Under the pieces are notes generated by a model. The model had not been told where the DNA came from and ran no database searches. It was given only the letters and a program-made list of their open reading frames with translations. Shown piece by piece: positions 43,822 through 52,157 of a stretch of 59,581 nt of DNA. How positions within the stretch are numbered: position 1 is the first letter of the stretch; every line of letters begins with the position of its first letter. The position numbers were made by a program, and so were the translations under genes. This DNA is from Marinilabiliales bacterium. GTDB taxonomy: Bacteria; Bacteroidota; Bacteroidia; Bacteroidales; F082. The stretch lies in contig PKTA01000057.1 of the NCBI GenBank assembly GCA_002869365.1, positions 7,577 to 67,157 of the forward strand. Direction: 5' to 3'.

Positions 43822-45075
43822 ATGTTAAAAAAAATATCCCTCTTCTTTCTGCTAACTGTGTTTACAGGCAGTTTAACGTATACTCAAAACATAAGAAATT
43901 CGTCTGATGGATTTCTTATTAATACCGAACTGAACTATTCAATTGGGTTTAGTCAGTTTTATGGGGATGCCAGTAGTTCCGGATTTTTTAAAAAATTGTC
44001 AGGTGAAATAGGTTTTGGTCAAAGTATAAATATTAAAAAACATTTTAGTCCTGTTTTAGCAGTTGGAATTAACGGATATTATGGTTGTGTAAAAAGTCAT
44101 AAAACTACTTCAGGATCTGGTGCAGCAATTGACTATAGTCTTGCCGGTAATTATGGAGACTTTAACTTTAGAGCCTATATAAATTTTAATAATCTGTTTT
44201 GGGGAAGAGATTATAATCGTAATTTGAGCGCATATGGCTGGCTGGGAATTGGTTATGGTTTTTGGTCAACTGGTTTAACCAACAATACTAATGCTGCCTA
44301 TAGAGAAGTTGGCGACCCTGTTGCAGGAACTACTACAGGAGAAAAATATAAAAAAGCTGGTTTTGTCATGCCTTTCGGCCTGGGAGTTAACTATAGACTA
44401 AATGAAAAGTTTGCCGTAAATATTGTTGGCGATTACAGATTAGTTCTTAATGATGATTTAGATGTATGGAGAGGTGGTTCAAAGAGTGATAATTTGTTTT
44501 ATCTGGGCGTAGGTTTATCCTATTACATAAAACCCGGATTCACCAGAGCGAAATCCAGAGTTAGAAAATCGAAACCAAAGCAGGTTAATTATCAGCCAAA
44601 GAATAATAATACTGAAGAGAAAAATAAATTCAATAAAAAAGAGGATAAACCAAAAGTTGCAGAGCCGAATATAAAACCCCCGGGGGAGATTCCGATTTTT
44701 GATATTGATTATAGGGCTGCTAAGCAAGCAAAAGAGGATGTTGCCTCGAAACAAAAAAGAGGTATCGACATACTTGAAATACAAACTCAAACCTCTGGCA
44801 ATGTTAAAGGAGTAATTTTCAGAGTTCAAATACTTGCAAAGTCTACAAAACTTCATAGCATTAAATATTTACGCGAAAAATATAATATTAAAGGCGATAT
44901 ACTGGAGGTATATCAGGATGGAGTTTATAGGTATTCATTAGGTGAATTTTCCAATTATGGAGATGCCTATCAGTATAGCCAAAATATTAAAACTTTAGGG
45001 CTAACAGATGCATTTGTTGTGGTTTACAAGGACGGAAAAAGGATTAATCTTACTAAAGAAATGAAATCCTACTAA
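43822..45075 (+). CDS. outer-membrane beta-barrel protein with C-terminal SPOR-like domain
   Basis: A 417-residue protein with signal peptide (KKISLFFLLTVFTGSLTYTQ). Residues about 25-235 form an outer-membrane barrel (SIGFSQFYGDAS, SPVLAVGINGYYG, YGWLGIGYGFWS, LFYLGVGLSYYIKPGF). A charged linker (about 240-300) leads to a SPOR-like domain (GVIFRVQILAKSTKLHSIKYL, DGVYRYSLGEFSNYGDAYQYSQNI, GLTDAFVVVYKDGKRI). SPOR domains bind denuded peptidoglycan glycans, so it may link outer membrane and wall. I chose ATG 43822 over GTG 43813. Its TAA overlaps the TAG of the convergent lipoprotein gene. Confidence 0.82.
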   Translation: MLKKISLFFLLTVFTGSLTYTQNIRNSSDGFLINTELNYSIGFSQFYGDASSSGFFKKLSGEIGFGQSINIKKHFSPVLAVGINGYYGCVKSHKTTSGSGAAIDYSLAGNYGDFNFRAYINFNNLFWGRDYNRNLSAYGWLGIGYGFWSTGLTNNTNAAYREVGDPVAGTTTGEKYKKAGFVMPFGLGVNYRLNEKFAVNIVGDYRLVLNDDLDVWRGGSKSDNLFYLGVGLSYYIKPGFTRAKSRVRKSKPKQVNYQPKNNNTEEKNKFNKKEDKPKVAEPNIKPPGEIPIFDIDYRAAKQAKEDVASKQKRGIDILEIQTQTSGNVKGVIFRVQILAKSTKLHSIKYLREKYNIKGDILEVYQDGVYRYSLGEFSNYGDAYQYSQNIKTLGLTDAFVVVYKDGKRINLTKEMKSY

Positions 45076-46583
45076 TAAAATAATTGTTCGCCATTTTTTA
45101 TGGAAAAAATTCTTTCATAATGAAATGGGTCATTATTATTTATCCTGTAAAGAGTGTTTCCCGGTAATTCAATATGGTAAGCGTCATTTGTAAATTTAAA
45201 ACTTTCAATTAATTTCCATTCAAAATCCCAATAGTATATATCGTATTCTTCATTGGCTTTTAACTTTCCTTTTGGAGAATAATTTGTTAATTTAACTGGT
45301 TCATAAGCACCGGATACCTTAAAATACTCTACTTTATTATCTTTAAGAATTAAAGGATAATCTATTGCTATACTGCGATTTTTTTGCCATTTCACAGGAA
45401 GATATAATATGTTGTCAGCCAAGTTGTTAAACGCTATTTGAGAATTTTCGTTCAACGACCAGGCTATGGGTTTCCATTGGCCATAATTATATACAGATAA
45501 ATATAAATATTTATTGAAAGTATCACTTTTGGAAATAAAGGTGGAGTTAAAATTGTATGACTTACTTACATCAATATAATTATAGTCGCCCATAAATAGT
45601 GGCGTATTTTCTTCAATATTTTTTGTTGCAAAAAGACTATTTGTGTCGTTGGAAAAGGTTCTTCTGTAAACTTTTGCAATAGAATTTTGTAATAGATTCC
45701 GGAGTTTTCCATCTTTGATATCCAACAATATCAACTCTCCATCAGGACTTAAAACACTAGTCCATAAATATATACCGTTGGTGTCTGATAAAGCTGGAGT
45801 ATAATCGATAGAAGCAGCAATTCCAAGACTTCTTAGTCCTTTGACTTTTAAAATATTTATCGATTCAAGGTTTCCCCTTCCTTTTTTTAGCAATTTGTCG
45901 GTTGATGTACTTTCTACTGAAAGAACATACCTCTCATCATATTTAACCAGGGAGTTTATCTTATTATTTATTAATTCGATATTATCTCTAAATTTAATAT
46001 TGGTATCTAATTTATAAAGTTTGCCTAGTTTTTTTCTAAATGGCTCTACTACCTCATTTTCAACACGATAGGGTAGAATGTATTCTTTAAAAGTTTCAAA
46101 ATCATAATTCAAATACCGCTTGTTATCATAATAGGTTTCGAAAGCAATATCAAGGTTGTCGGTGAGAAGTTTAGCATTTAAACGTTTGAAATCCAATGAA
46201 AATGAGTCGGCCTTGTAAATTAATTTCCCATTTGAATTTTCCAGGCTATCTATATAAAGAATGATATTTTCCAGATTCTTAAAAGATTCCGGATTTATTT
46301 TGACAATATTATCTGAACTATCTATAAGGTTGTAAAATGCAGAATAGTTGCTTGTTAAATTACTTACAATAAAATAGCATGCATGAAGTTTAAGGGAGTC
46401 TTCACTTTCCATACTTTCCAGGATAAACCTGTTGATTTGAGGTTTGTTTAAACCGGAAACGCTTATAACCGATACAACATCTTCGGGTAAACCAGGCCTC
46501 TTTGATTTTAGGCATGCCTGGATTAACAAGATTATAATTAAAGAAATACCTGCTATAAAAAATTTAATATTTCTATTGAGCAT
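45072..46583 (-). CDS. lipoprotein with degenerate transglutaminase-like domain, end of bat operon
   Basis: A 503-residue protein with a lipoprotein signal (IAGISLIIILLIQAC, Cys about residue 24). Residues about 85-290 follow the Bacteroidota transglutaminase-like lipoproteins: a conserved lead-in (FETYYDNKRYLNYDFETFKEYILPYRV) then GLRSLGIAASIDYTPALSDTNGIYLWTSVLSPDGE. Functional relatives have a Cys before the RxLGIP segment and GHSW after it. Here neither the Cys nor the His is present (GIYLW), so the domain looks catalytically dead. The C-terminal part is beta-rich. It lies 41 bases after BatE with a possible own promoter, ends in TAG, and overlaps its neighbour's stop. Confidence 0.65.
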   Translation of the reverse strand: MLNRNIKFFIAGISLIIILLIQACLKSKRPGLPEDVVSVISVSGLNKPQINRFILESMESEDSLKLHACYFIVSNLTSNYSAFYNLIDSSDNIVKINPESFKNLENIILYIDSLENSNGKLIYKADSFSLDFKRLNAKLLTDNLDIAFETYYDNKRYLNYDFETFKEYILPYRVENEVVEPFRKKLGKLYKLDTNIKFRDNIELINNKINSLVKYDERYVLSVESTSTDKLLKKGRGNLESINILKVKGLRSLGIAASIDYTPALSDTNGIYLWTSVLSPDGELILLDIKDGKLRNLLQNSIAKVYRRTFSNDTNSLFATKNIEENTPLFMGDYNYIDVSKSYNFNSTFISKSDTFNKYLYLSVYNYGQWKPIAWSLNENSQIAFNNLADNILYLPVKWQKNRSIAIDYPLILKDNKVEYFKVSGAYEPVKLTNYSPKGKLKANEEYDIYYWDFEWKLIESFKFTNDAYHIELPGNTLYRINNNDPFHYERIFSIKNGEQLFY

Positions 46584-46608
46584 GCTAAACTATTGTATAT
46601 TATAAATA

Positions 46609-46616
46609 CAAATATA
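46609..46616 (-). promoter_or_regulatory. TAnnTTTG -7 element before the bat-terminal lipoprotein
   Basis: The minus strand reads TATATTTG in the 40-base gap after batE, 26 bases before the lipoprotein ATG. It could allow separate expression. Confidence 0.4.
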
Positions 46617-46623
46617 GTTTAAT

Positions 46624-47385
46624 CTAAATCAATTCCATAGAGTTGGATGGTAACCAACCAATACTTCCATCTTTAATTTTAACTTTATTCCAGTTATCGA
46701 GTCTATCGATGATTTTAACCTTAGTTCCTTCATGAACTACAAACAGGTCGACGGAATTTTTTGTGGGCGAACTTTTAACAGTAATAGTAGGTGTAAATAT
46801 TATTGCTTCTTTATTTTCTTTATTAATATAATATTTCTGCGATGCCAGTCCGAAACTTATTAGTGCTGATATAAAAATCAATACGCTAAGGTAAAAAACG
46901 AATTTTTTCTTCGATCGAGAGCGGGATAGAAGAAAAACGCCCAGGGAAACAAGAAACAAAATCCAAATTACAATAGAAATTATAGCCCATGTATTGGTAC
47001 TATATCTATTGTAAAAATAATTCCACAATTGCTTATAAAACAATTGAGGAACATTCTCAATTTTGTCTACTATCATACTGTTAGAAATACTTAGATTGTA
47101 TTTTATATCCTCATCGTTAGGTGATAGTTTCAGTGCTTTTTCGTAATACAAAATTGCTTTGGGCAGGTTATTATTTTTAAAAAAGGCATTGCCTATATTA
47201 AAATATAATTCTGCAGACTGCAGGTTCTGGTCAAGTATACTATTGTACAATACCAATGAAGAATCGTAAAGACCTTCATTATATAATTTATTTGCCTTTT
47301 CAATGGTTAAATTATTTTGAGAAAAAGAATATAAACTTCCCAAAATCAAAATAATAACTGATATATGTTTTACAATTGCCTTCAT
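46624..47385 (-). CDS. batE: BatE-like TPR and SH3-like protein
   Basis: A 253-residue membrane protein with signal peptide (IILILGSLYSFSQ). TPR repeats occupy about residues 25-95 (LYNEGLYDSSLVLYNSIL, AELYFNIGNAFFKNNNLPKAILYYEKALKLSP). Two transmembrane helices lie near 133-155 and 163-182. The C-terminal SH3-like domain contains KVKIIDRLDNWNKVKIKDGSIGWLP. Order and position after BatD identify it as the BatE of the aerotolerance operon. Bat proteins are linked to stress and oxygen tolerance in Bacteroides and Leptospira; mechanism unknown. It ends in TAG. Confidence 0.88.
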   Translation of the reverse strand: MKAIVKHISVIILILGSLYSFSQNNLTIEKANKLYNEGLYDSSLVLYNSILDQNLQSAELYFNIGNAFFKNNNLPKAILYYEKALKLSPNDEDIKYNLSISNSMIVDKIENVPQLFYKQLWNYFYNRYSTNTWAIISIVIWILFLVSLGVFLLSRSRSKKKFVFYLSVLIFISALISFGLASQKYYINKENKEAIIFTPTITVKSSPTKNSVDLFVVHEGTKVKIIDRLDNWNKVKIKDGSIGWLPSNSMELI

Positions 47386-47391
47386 AAAAAA

Positions 47392-49245
47392 TTATTTTAA
47401 TGCCTTTTCGGCCAAAGTAATTGCCTTTAAACTATCCTTATATATGCTCATCATTTTACTCTTTGAATCTCCGGGTGCAAATCTGGCAAATTCAATGTTG
47501 TTAAGTGCATTTACAAAACCATCGGTAATTTCATTGTCAATATTTTGCGATTTCATAATTTCAATAACGTTTTCGATTGAAAGGTCAGCCTGACTAATGA
47601 GAAATTTATCGGATAAGTAGCCCCATATTGCCTGAGCAAGTTCGTTATAGAAGTCTTTGTCTTTATTCTCCTTCATTAGTTTCTCAGCCTTAGCCAGTTT
47701 TGCTTTCGCAATTTTGTTGGCTTTTTTAGTTTTCATCAGGTTGGTATTACCCTTTCTTTTCCTTTGATTATTTACCGCTAACACTATGATTATCAATAAA
47801 AACAGAGGAATTATAGTAAGCATATAATACAAAAGACTTCCGAAAATAAAGTTGTCTTTTTTTGTCAGGTCAAATGTTCCTTGCTTAATATGGCGAATAT
47901 CTTTACCTATATATTGTATGTCTTCCTGGGCAGAGCGGCTGTATGATATTCCTCCTCCGTTACTTCCCTGGCCTTTATCAACATGCAAATTATATCCTTC
48001 CGTATTAATTATGTGGTATTGCATATCTGCTGGATCGAAATAACTAAATTCCAAAGGTTCTATTTCAAAATCTCCGGGATTCCTGGCTATTGCCAGATAT
48101 TCAATTTTTTTTGAACCCGAAATACCGTTCAAACTTGTGTTAATACTATTATTTATCTTTGGTTCGTAAGTTTCAAAATCAGGAGGGAAATTAACCTTTG
48201 GAGGATTAATCAATTCAAGGTTTCCAACACCTGAAAGTTTTAAAGATAAGTTTATTGCATCGTTAGTTGTAATACTATCGTGATCTATTTCCGATTTAAA
48301 GGAAAATTTTCCAACTGCACCGGTAAAACTATCAGGTTTTCCTGCTTGTGGCAGTGGTTTCACATTTACTTCAATCTTCTTCGATTTTAAGAATACTTCA
48401 ACATTTTTTATGTTACGATTGAAAAAAGGATCATTGAAAAAGTCTTCGAAAGGATCGCGGCTTCTCCTTCTTTTCGATTGTATCTGAACCTGTGCAACAC
48501 ATTTTAACTCTGTAGGTTCAATGGTAAGTTTTCCGCTTTTTTGGGCAAATAATGCAAATTTGCTGATATCAGCAACGGTATATTCTTCTCCATTAATAAT
48601 TTCTTTACTCTGCCTTAATTGTTGATCTTTTTCAGTTAAACTTTTCGACCAAAAGCCTTCATAAGAGGGTGATTTTTCCATACTTAAGTTGGAAACTCCT
48701 ACTCTCGTATATATTCTGTTGGTTACAATTATCTGTTCTCCCTGATAGGGATTTTTATCACTAATAATTGTTCTTAAAAAGACATCCTCATCACTTATCT
48801 TACCATTAGTAGAGCTTGTATTTCCTGTACCTGCCGGTTTGTTTGCGTTAGTATTTCCTTTTACTGCCTCAATTTTTAAAGAATTGGAAACAATAGTTTT
48901 GCCGTCAACTTCTATAGTTGCGGGCGATATGGTAAATACACCTTCTTCTGATGCTGTTACTATATAAGTATAAGTTTTGGTTACAGATTGCTCGTATTTA
49001 CCATTATAGTATTGAATAGATGAACTTTGAGAAGTGTTTGGCCCTGAGAGTCTATGAAGTTTCCCAAAATTTGGAGAATGGAAATTGCTGCCATCGGCAT
49101 TAATTTCATAAACCACACTAAACCTTTCTCCAATACTTACCACCTGTTTTGCACTGGCACTGAGTTTCACATCATTTTGAGCATTGAGTGAATTCAGGCT
49201 AAATACCAGGGCTGCCAGTAGTAATATGTATTTCGTTATGTTCAT
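47392..49245 (-). CDS. batD: BatD-like oxygen-tolerance protein
   Basis: A 617-residue protein with a signal peptide (YILLLAALVFSLNSLNA), a long periplasmic region of beta-sandwich repeats (KLSASAKQVVSIGERFSVVYEINADGSNF, GKFSFKSEIDHDSITTNDAINLSLKLSGVGNLELINPPKV), and one transmembrane helix near residue 475 (YYMLTIIPLFLLIIIVLAV). A cytoplasmic helical tail follows. A Gly/Ser and basic RSRDPFEDFF insert lies mid-protein. I chose ATG 49245 (MNITKYILL) over GTG 49257. It lies 54 bases after BatC and 6 bases before BatE. Confidence 0.92.
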   Translation of the reverse strand: MNITKYILLLAALVFSLNSLNAQNDVKLSASAKQVVSIGERFSVVYEINADGSNFHSPNFGKLHRLSGPNTSQSSSIQYYNGKYEQSVTKTYTYIVTASEEGVFTISPATIEVDGKTIVSNSLKIEAVKGNTNANKPAGTGNTSSTNGKISDEDVFLRTIISDKNPYQGEQIIVTNRIYTRVGVSNLSMEKSPSYEGFWSKSLTEKDQQLRQSKEIINGEEYTVADISKFALFAQKSGKLTIEPTELKCVAQVQIQSKRRRSRDPFEDFFNDPFFNRNIKNVEVFLKSKKIEVNVKPLPQAGKPDSFTGAVGKFSFKSEIDHDSITTNDAINLSLKLSGVGNLELINPPKVNFPPDFETYEPKINNSINTSLNGISGSKKIEYLAIARNPGDFEIEPLEFSYFDPADMQYHIINTEGYNLHVDKGQGSNGGGISYSRSAQEDIQYIGKDIRHIKQGTFDLTKKDNFIFGSLLYYMLTIIPLFLLIIIVLAVNNQRKRKGNTNLMKTKKANKIAKAKLAKAEKLMKENKDKDFYNELAQAIWGYLSDKFLISQADLSIENVIEIMKSQNIDNEITDGFVNALNNIEFARFAPGDSKSKMMSIYKDSLKAITLAEKALK

Positions 49246-49299
49246 TTTTTTATCCACTACAAAAATATAATTTATTAATCATCAATACTAATTAATTAT

Positions 49300-50097
49300 T
49301 TACCAGTCGATTTCAGTTTTTGATGATTTTGCTGACTTTGCTTTAGCCTTTTGAAGCTTTTGCAAAGTTTTCTTTTCATCATTCTTTAAAGCGTCGAGCA
49401 TACGTTGAGCATCTTTTTTACTAATCTGTTGTGGCTGCTGACTTTGCTGATCTTTTTTCTGATCCTGGTTTTGCCCCTGTTGATCTTTCTGTTTATCCTG
49501 ATCCTTTTTGTCTTTATTTTTCTGATCGTCGTTTTGATCGTCTTTTTTATCCTTGTTTTTATCTTTATTTTGGTCCTTATTCTTATCCTGGTTCTGGTCC
49601 TTATTCTGGTCTTTGTCTTTATTCTTATCCTGATTTTTTTGCTGTTGCTGTTGTTGTTGCTGAATCATTTTCTGCCTTGCATATTCATAATTATATTTGG
49701 CTTCCTGATTATCAGGTTGTAAGCGTAATGAATTTTTGTAAGCCTCCATGCTTTCTTTATATTTTTTCTGGCTTAACAAACTATTTCCCAGGTTATAATA
49801 TGAGTCGGCTTTAATACTTTTTTCTTTTGCTAATTCTGCTGTTTCATTATATAATTTCCCCGATTCTTCGTAATTATCCTGCTTATACATGGCGCCGGCT
49901 AAATTAAATTTACTTTTATCATATGCAGGGTTCTTGTCGACAGCTTTACGGTATTCTATCTCCGCCTCCGAATACTTATTCTCTTCGAATTGCTTATTTC
50001 CTTTGCGTACAAGTTTTTTCTCACTTTGGGCGTCCAAACCAAGCCAAAATGCAGCAAAAACAATTATCAAAATATATTTAATCAATTCTTTCATCAT
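49300..50097 (-). CDS. batC: BatC-like TPR protein with charged low-complexity tail
   Basis: A 265-residue exported or membrane-anchored protein (signal IILIIVFAAFWLGLDAQ). TPR repeats cover about residues 25-140 (VRKGNKQFEENKYSEAEIEYRKAVDKNP, DSYYNLGNSLLSQKKYKESMEAYKNSLRLQP). From about residue 145 a 90-residue tract of Gln, Lys, Asp and Asn repeats (QQQQQQ, NKDKDQNKDQ) precedes a lysine-rich end. TPR plus such a tail is normal for BatC. Its start overlaps the BatB stop (ATGATGA), indicating translational coupling. Confidence 0.9.
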   Translation of the reverse strand: MMKELIKYILIIVFAAFWLGLDAQSEKKLVRKGNKQFEENKYSEAEIEYRKAVDKNPAYDKSKFNLAGAMYKQDNYEESGKLYNETAELAKEKSIKADSYYNLGNSLLSQKKYKESMEAYKNSLRLQPDNQEAKYNYEYARQKMIQQQQQQQQKNQDKNKDKDQNKDQNQDKNKDQNKDKNKDKKDDQNDDQKNKDKKDQDKQKDQQGQNQDQKKDQQSQQPQQISKKDAQRMLDALKNDEKKTLQKLQKAKAKSAKSSKTEIDW

Positions 50098-51143
50098 TTA
50101 TTGTTTTCTAGCTTTCCAAATAAATCGAATTTTCTTGCCCACTTACTCCTGCGTTTATTAATAAGAAACTCTAGCAGTAGTATAATAATGGCAACAAAAA
50201 TATATATTTGAAAACGATGTTCGTAGTCGGTGAATTGTTTGGTTTCTATTTCTTTTTTCTGAATACTATTTATTTCATCAAAAATTTTACTAAGTCCGCT
50301 ACTTCCGTTATTTGCTCTGGAATATGCTCCATTTCCTGCTGCTGCTATTTGTCGCAACATATCTTCGTTAAGTTTTGTAACTACAGTTTTTCCATCTTTG
50401 TCTTTTTTAAAACCGGTTTGACCACCATAATCGTTATAAAGAGGTATAGGTGCTCCATCAGGTAAACCCATTCCAATTGTAAAAACCTTTATTCCTTGTT
50501 CAAGGGCTTTTGAAGCTGCTACTACTGCATCATCCTCATGGTTTTCACCGTCTGTTATAATTATTATTGCTTTATTATGTTCCTTTTCATCAAATGATTC
50601 AACCGACATATCGATGGCTTCGCCAATTGCAGTCCCTTGAGTTGGAACAATTTTGGAATCCACTGCCGAAAGAAATAGTTTTGCTGCTGAATAATCTGTG
50701 GTGAGTGGCAGTTGTTTATAAGCATGTCCTGCAAAAACAATTATCCCTATTCTGTCTCCCTGCAATCGGTCTATCAAATTGGAAATCGCCATCTTTGAAC
50801 GTTCCAGTCTGTTAGGTTTTATATCTTCAGCCATCATAGAGTTAGAAACATCTAAAACCAGCATTAGGTCGATACCTTCACGTTTTACTTTTTCCAGTTT
50901 AGATCCTATTTTTGGATCTGCCAATCCTATAACAAGAAATACCAAAGCCAAAAGAAGTAACACAAACTTTAATATGTTTTTAGTATCTGATGTATTAGGA
51001 TTTATTCCCTCTAATTGTTTATGGCTACTAAAATTTTTTGATGCTGATCTTTTCCAGGAATTATATGCCATATATACACCCAGGAATATCACTCCAAAAA
51101 GAAGAAACCAAAAATATTCTATGTTTTCAAATCTAATCATCAA
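50094..51143 (-). CDS. batB: BatB-like von Willebrand factor A protein
   Basis: A 349-residue membrane protein. Helices lie near residues 10-25 and 58-75, with one at the C-terminus (about 315-330). A VWA domain covers about residues 85-285: LMLVLDVSNSMMAEDIKPNRLERSK (MIDAS DxSxS), DRIGIIVFAGHAYKQLPLTTDYS, and DGENHEDDA. VWA proteins of the Bat operon are thought to form a complex with MoxR and DUF58 partners. It lies 18 bases after BatA and overlaps BatC by 4 bases. Confidence 0.92.
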   Translation of the reverse strand: MMIRFENIEYFWFLLFGVIFLGVYMAYNSWKRSASKNFSSHKQLEGINPNTSDTKNILKFVLLLLALVFLVIGLADPKIGSKLEKVKREGIDLMLVLDVSNSMMAEDIKPNRLERSKMAISNLIDRLQGDRIGIIVFAGHAYKQLPLTTDYSAAKLFLSAVDSKIVPTQGTAIGEAIDMSVESFDEKEHNKAIIIITDGENHEDDAVVAASKALEQGIKVFTIGMGLPDGAPIPLYNDYGGQTGFKKDKDGKTVVTKLNEDMLRQIAAAGNGAYSRANNGSSGLSKIFDEINSIQKKEIETKQFTDYEHRFQIYIFVAIIILLLEFLINKRRSKWARKFDLFGKLENNK

Positions 51144-51161
51144 TTATGCAGTTTATTTATA

Positions 51162-52157
51162 TCAGGGGAATTTCCTGAATACCATAAATTTCAATAATAC
51201 TTCCAAAACAAATAAACCCAAAGCCCAAAGGGCAAATGGCATGAAGCGTTCATGTTTTTTCTTAAATTCCTGAATATCTATTTTGGATTTTTCCAATTGA
51301 TCAATCTCATTATAAATCGCTTTTAGCGAAGTGTTGTCCTGTGCCCTGAAATACTGCCCTCCTGTTTTTTCAGCAATCTGTTTCAGTAATTCCTCATCAA
51401 TTTGAACTTCAACATTTTGCATTTGTACTCCGAAAGGAGTTTGCATAGGATATGGTGCATATCCCTGCGTTCCAACGCCAATAGTATAAACGCGAATTCC
51501 ATAAAGTTTAGCCAGTTCGGCAGCCGATCGTGGATCGAGAGAGCCGGAATTGTTTACACCATCGGTGAGAAGTATTATTACTTTTGAAATTGCCTGAGAA
51601 TCTTTCAACCTACTAACAGAAGTCGCTAATCCATCACCAATTGCTGTACCATCTTCAATAATTCCACTTTTAATTTCACTAAACAGCGAATAAATCATCT
51701 GATGATCTGTTGTAAGAGGTACTTGGGTAAATGCTTCTCCACTAAAAATTACTAAACCAACCCTGTCGTTAGGCCGTTTTGATATAAAGTCTTTCGAAAC
51801 CGCTTTTGCTGCTTCAAGCCTGTTTGGCTTAAGGTCGCGGGCAAGCATACTGCTTGAAACGTCGAGAGCCATCACAATATCAATACCTTCAATATTAATA
51901 TTTTGTTTTGATGATACCGACTGCGGTCTGGCAAGAGCAATAATTAAAAGAGATAAAACCAACAGTCTTAAAACGAAAAGCAAATGTGATAAATACGTTT
52001 TTGAACTCTTTGGCATATCCTGAAAGACTTTATTCCCTGAAAAAATCAATTCGGGTTCCATTTTTCTATGCCTAAACCAATACCAAATAATCAGTGCAGG
52101 TATTACCAGCAATAACCATAAGTACTCAGGGTTTGCCCATTCTTCGTAATTAAACAT
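51162..52157 (-). CDS. batA: BatA-like von Willebrand factor A protein
   Basis: A 331-residue inner-membrane VWA protein. N-terminal helices (YLWLLLVIPALIIWYWF and LLFVLRLLVLSLLIIALA) are followed by the MIDAS IVMALDVSSSMLARDLKPNRLEAAK, then VGLVIFSGEAFTQVPLTTDHQ and LTDGVNNSGSLDPRSAAELA. A C-terminal helix anchors it. I chose ATG 52157 because a strong AGGAGGT lies 5-6 bases upstream, within the end of the preceding gene. A GTG at 52163 falls inside that AGGAGGTG and is less likely. The start overlaps the upstream gene by 8 bases. Confidence 0.92.
   Translation of the reverse strand: MFNYEEWANPEYLWLLLVIPALIIWYWFRHRKMEPELIFSGNKVFQDMPKSSKTYLSHLLFVLRLLVLSLLIIALARPQSVSSKQNINIEGIDIVMALDVSSSMLARDLKPNRLEAAKAVSKDFISKRPNDRVGLVIFSGEAFTQVPLTTDHQMIYSLFSEIKSGIIEDGTAIGDGLATSVSRLKDSQAISKVIILLTDGVNNSGSLDPRSAAELAKLYGIRVYTIGVGTQGYAPYPMQTPFGVQMQNVEVQIDEELLKQIAEKTGGQYFRAQDNTSLKAIYNEIDQLEKSKIDIQEFKKKHERFMPFALWALGLFVLEVLLKFMVFRKFP

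Noticed and set aside
49405-49814. Long plus-strand reading frames opposite batC
   Set aside because: They mirror the repetitive K/D/Q/N tail of BatC (giving L/I/F/V repeats) and have no promoter or family resemblance.
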